DNA from: Rhodospirillaceae bacterium
GTDB lineage: Bacteria > Pseudomonadota > Alphaproteobacteria > Azospirillales > Azospirillaceae
DNA length: 64,000 bases
Direction: 5' to 3'
NCBI GenBank assembly: GCA_029267445.1
Contig: JAJUIU010000002.1
Location: 62,001-126,000 of the forward strand
Positions 63,271-64,000 of the stretch are shown piece after piece. The position numbers and the translations under genes were made by a program. Numbering within the stretch: the stretch's first letter is position 1; the number at the start of each line of letters is the position of its first letter. The notes beneath the pieces were generated by a model. The model was given only the letters and a program-made list of their open reading frames with translations. It did no database searches and was not told the DNA's origin.

Positions 63271-64000
63271 CCCCAGGCCGCCCAGAAATGGCCGGTGGCG
63301 TAGCTCCGGTGCGGGGCGAAGGGCGCCATCAGGGTGCGCTGCTCCTCCGGCGTCGGGCGCTGGTCCAGGCCGAAATAGGCCTGCAGCCCTGCCGCCAGCC
63401 CGGCGTCGCCCGCCGGCACCACGTCCGGATGGCCGCAGGCGCGCAGCAACACGTAGTTCGCGGTCCAGGGGCCGATGCCCTTGATCCCGGCGAACCGCGC
63501 GGCCGCCTCATCCGCCGGAAGCGACGGCAGCGCCTCCAGGTCCAGCCTGCCCTCCGCGATCGCCGTCGCCGCCCCCACCAGATATGCCGCCTTGGCGCGG
63601 GAGAATTTGCGCCGGCCCAACTCCTCCGGGTCCAGCGCCGCGACCGCCGCCGGCCCCGGATGCACGATCATCCTGTCCGGTGCCGACGTGCCCGCCAGCT
63701 CGATCACCGTCCGGCGCAGGGTGGCGGCGAACTTCAGGTTCACCTGCTGCCCGACGATGGCCCAGACCAGCCCCTCGAAGATCGTGGCCGACAGTGGAAA
63801 CCGCAGGCCCATGCGGTCGCCGATCAGGCGGGCCACGGCCGGCTCCGCCGCCGCCCGCGCCTCGAACCCCGTCGGATCGCCGGTCAGGCCCAGCATGCGG
63901 GCGACGATTCGCTCCGCCTGGGCGAGGTCGGCACCGCCGAGGGCAGGGCGCATCGTCAGATCAACAGCTTGGCCGCCGATCCTCATGTCCAGGATCACCG
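63267..64000 (-). CDS. alkA: DNA-3-methyladenine glycosylase II (AlkA), 5' end beyond window
   Basis: A base-excision glycosylase for alkylated purines. About 244 codons are present and the frame runs open to the right edge; a GTG at 63998 could be a start, but the family's N-terminal TBP-like subdomain is missing, so it is probably truncated by the window and may be longer, even an Ada-AlkA fusion. Visible are the helix-hairpin-helix with Gly/Pro loop (FAGIKGIGPWTANYVLLRA) and the catalytic Asp about 16 residues on (DVVPAGDAGL), and FEGLVWAIVGQQVNLKFAATL. Its stop codon interlocks with that of the XRE gene in a CTAG. Confidence 0.88.
   Translation of the reverse strand, partial: VILDMRIGGQAVDLTMRPALGGADLAQAERIVARMLGLTGDPTGFEARAAAEPAVARLIGDRMGLRFPLSATIFEGLVWAIVGQQVNLKFAATLRRTVIELAGTSAPDRMIVHPGPAAVAALDPEELGRRKFSRAKAAYLVGAATAIAEGRLDLEALPSLPADEAAARFAGIKGIGPWTANYVLLRACGHPDVVPAGDAGLAAGLQAYFGLDQRPTPEEQRTLMAPFAPHRSYATGHFWAAWG

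Overview
This is a GC-rich, gene-dense chromosomal window from an alphaproteobacterium, most likely order Rhodospirillales (Azospirillum/Rhodocista-like). The assignment rests on gene order and gene forms: dusB-ntrB-ntrC-ntrY-ntrX, a fused ispDF, a pyruvate dehydrogenase E1-beta with its own lipoyl domain, an NtrX without the sigma-54 loop, and direct-repeat LexA boxes. It is inferred by reading, not by a database search. No rRNA, tRNA, CRISPR array, insertion sequence or prophage is visible. The window is almost entirely core genome.

Layout. 1-8586 (minus): K+ uptake trkA (cut by the left edge) behind dusB-ntrB-ntrC-ntrY-ntrX, the nitrogen regulation cluster. 8775-12186 (plus): a coupled pair of unknown small proteins (DUF5872-like and DUF3140-like), then ispDF (isoprenoid MEP pathway), pncC/cinA and a nucleotidyltransferase. 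12138-21454 (minus): eno, ftsB, pdhA-pdhB-pdhC, a GNAT acetyltransferase, lpdA, lipA and ratA, i.e. lower glycolysis, pyruvate dehydrogenase, its lipoate cofactor and a COQ10-type protein. 21536-26146 (minus): tpiA, secG, pyrG, kdsA and an acyltransferase. 26341-36497 (plus): ppiD-trpE and trpG-trpD-trpC-moaC-moeA, followed by lexA. A HMA metal-binding protein and a YibQ-type deacetylase lie on the opposite strand between the trp blocks. 36549-38684 (minus): comEC. 38801-41652 (plus): gltX and gltA.

41848-56448 (minus) is the classical envelope block, transcribed as rpsB-tsf-pyrH-frr-uppS-cdsA-dxr-rseP-bamA-skp-lpxD-fabZ-lpxA-lpxI-lpxB. It links translation to undecaprenyl phosphate, phospholipid, outer membrane protein and lipid A synthesis. 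56768-64000 holds a UbiC-like orphan, dnaE, an EamA permease, a small membrane protein, an MmyB-type XRE regulator and an AlkA glycosylase cut by the right edge.

The best regulatory reads are two oppositely oriented LexA boxes at lexA, Rho-independent terminators after eno and secG, stacked hairpins between rpsB and tsf, and good sigma-70-like promoters before ppiD, rpsB, eno and the UbiC-like gene. The most plausible undescribed system is the DUF5872/DUF3140 pair. The rest is well-understood housekeeping.
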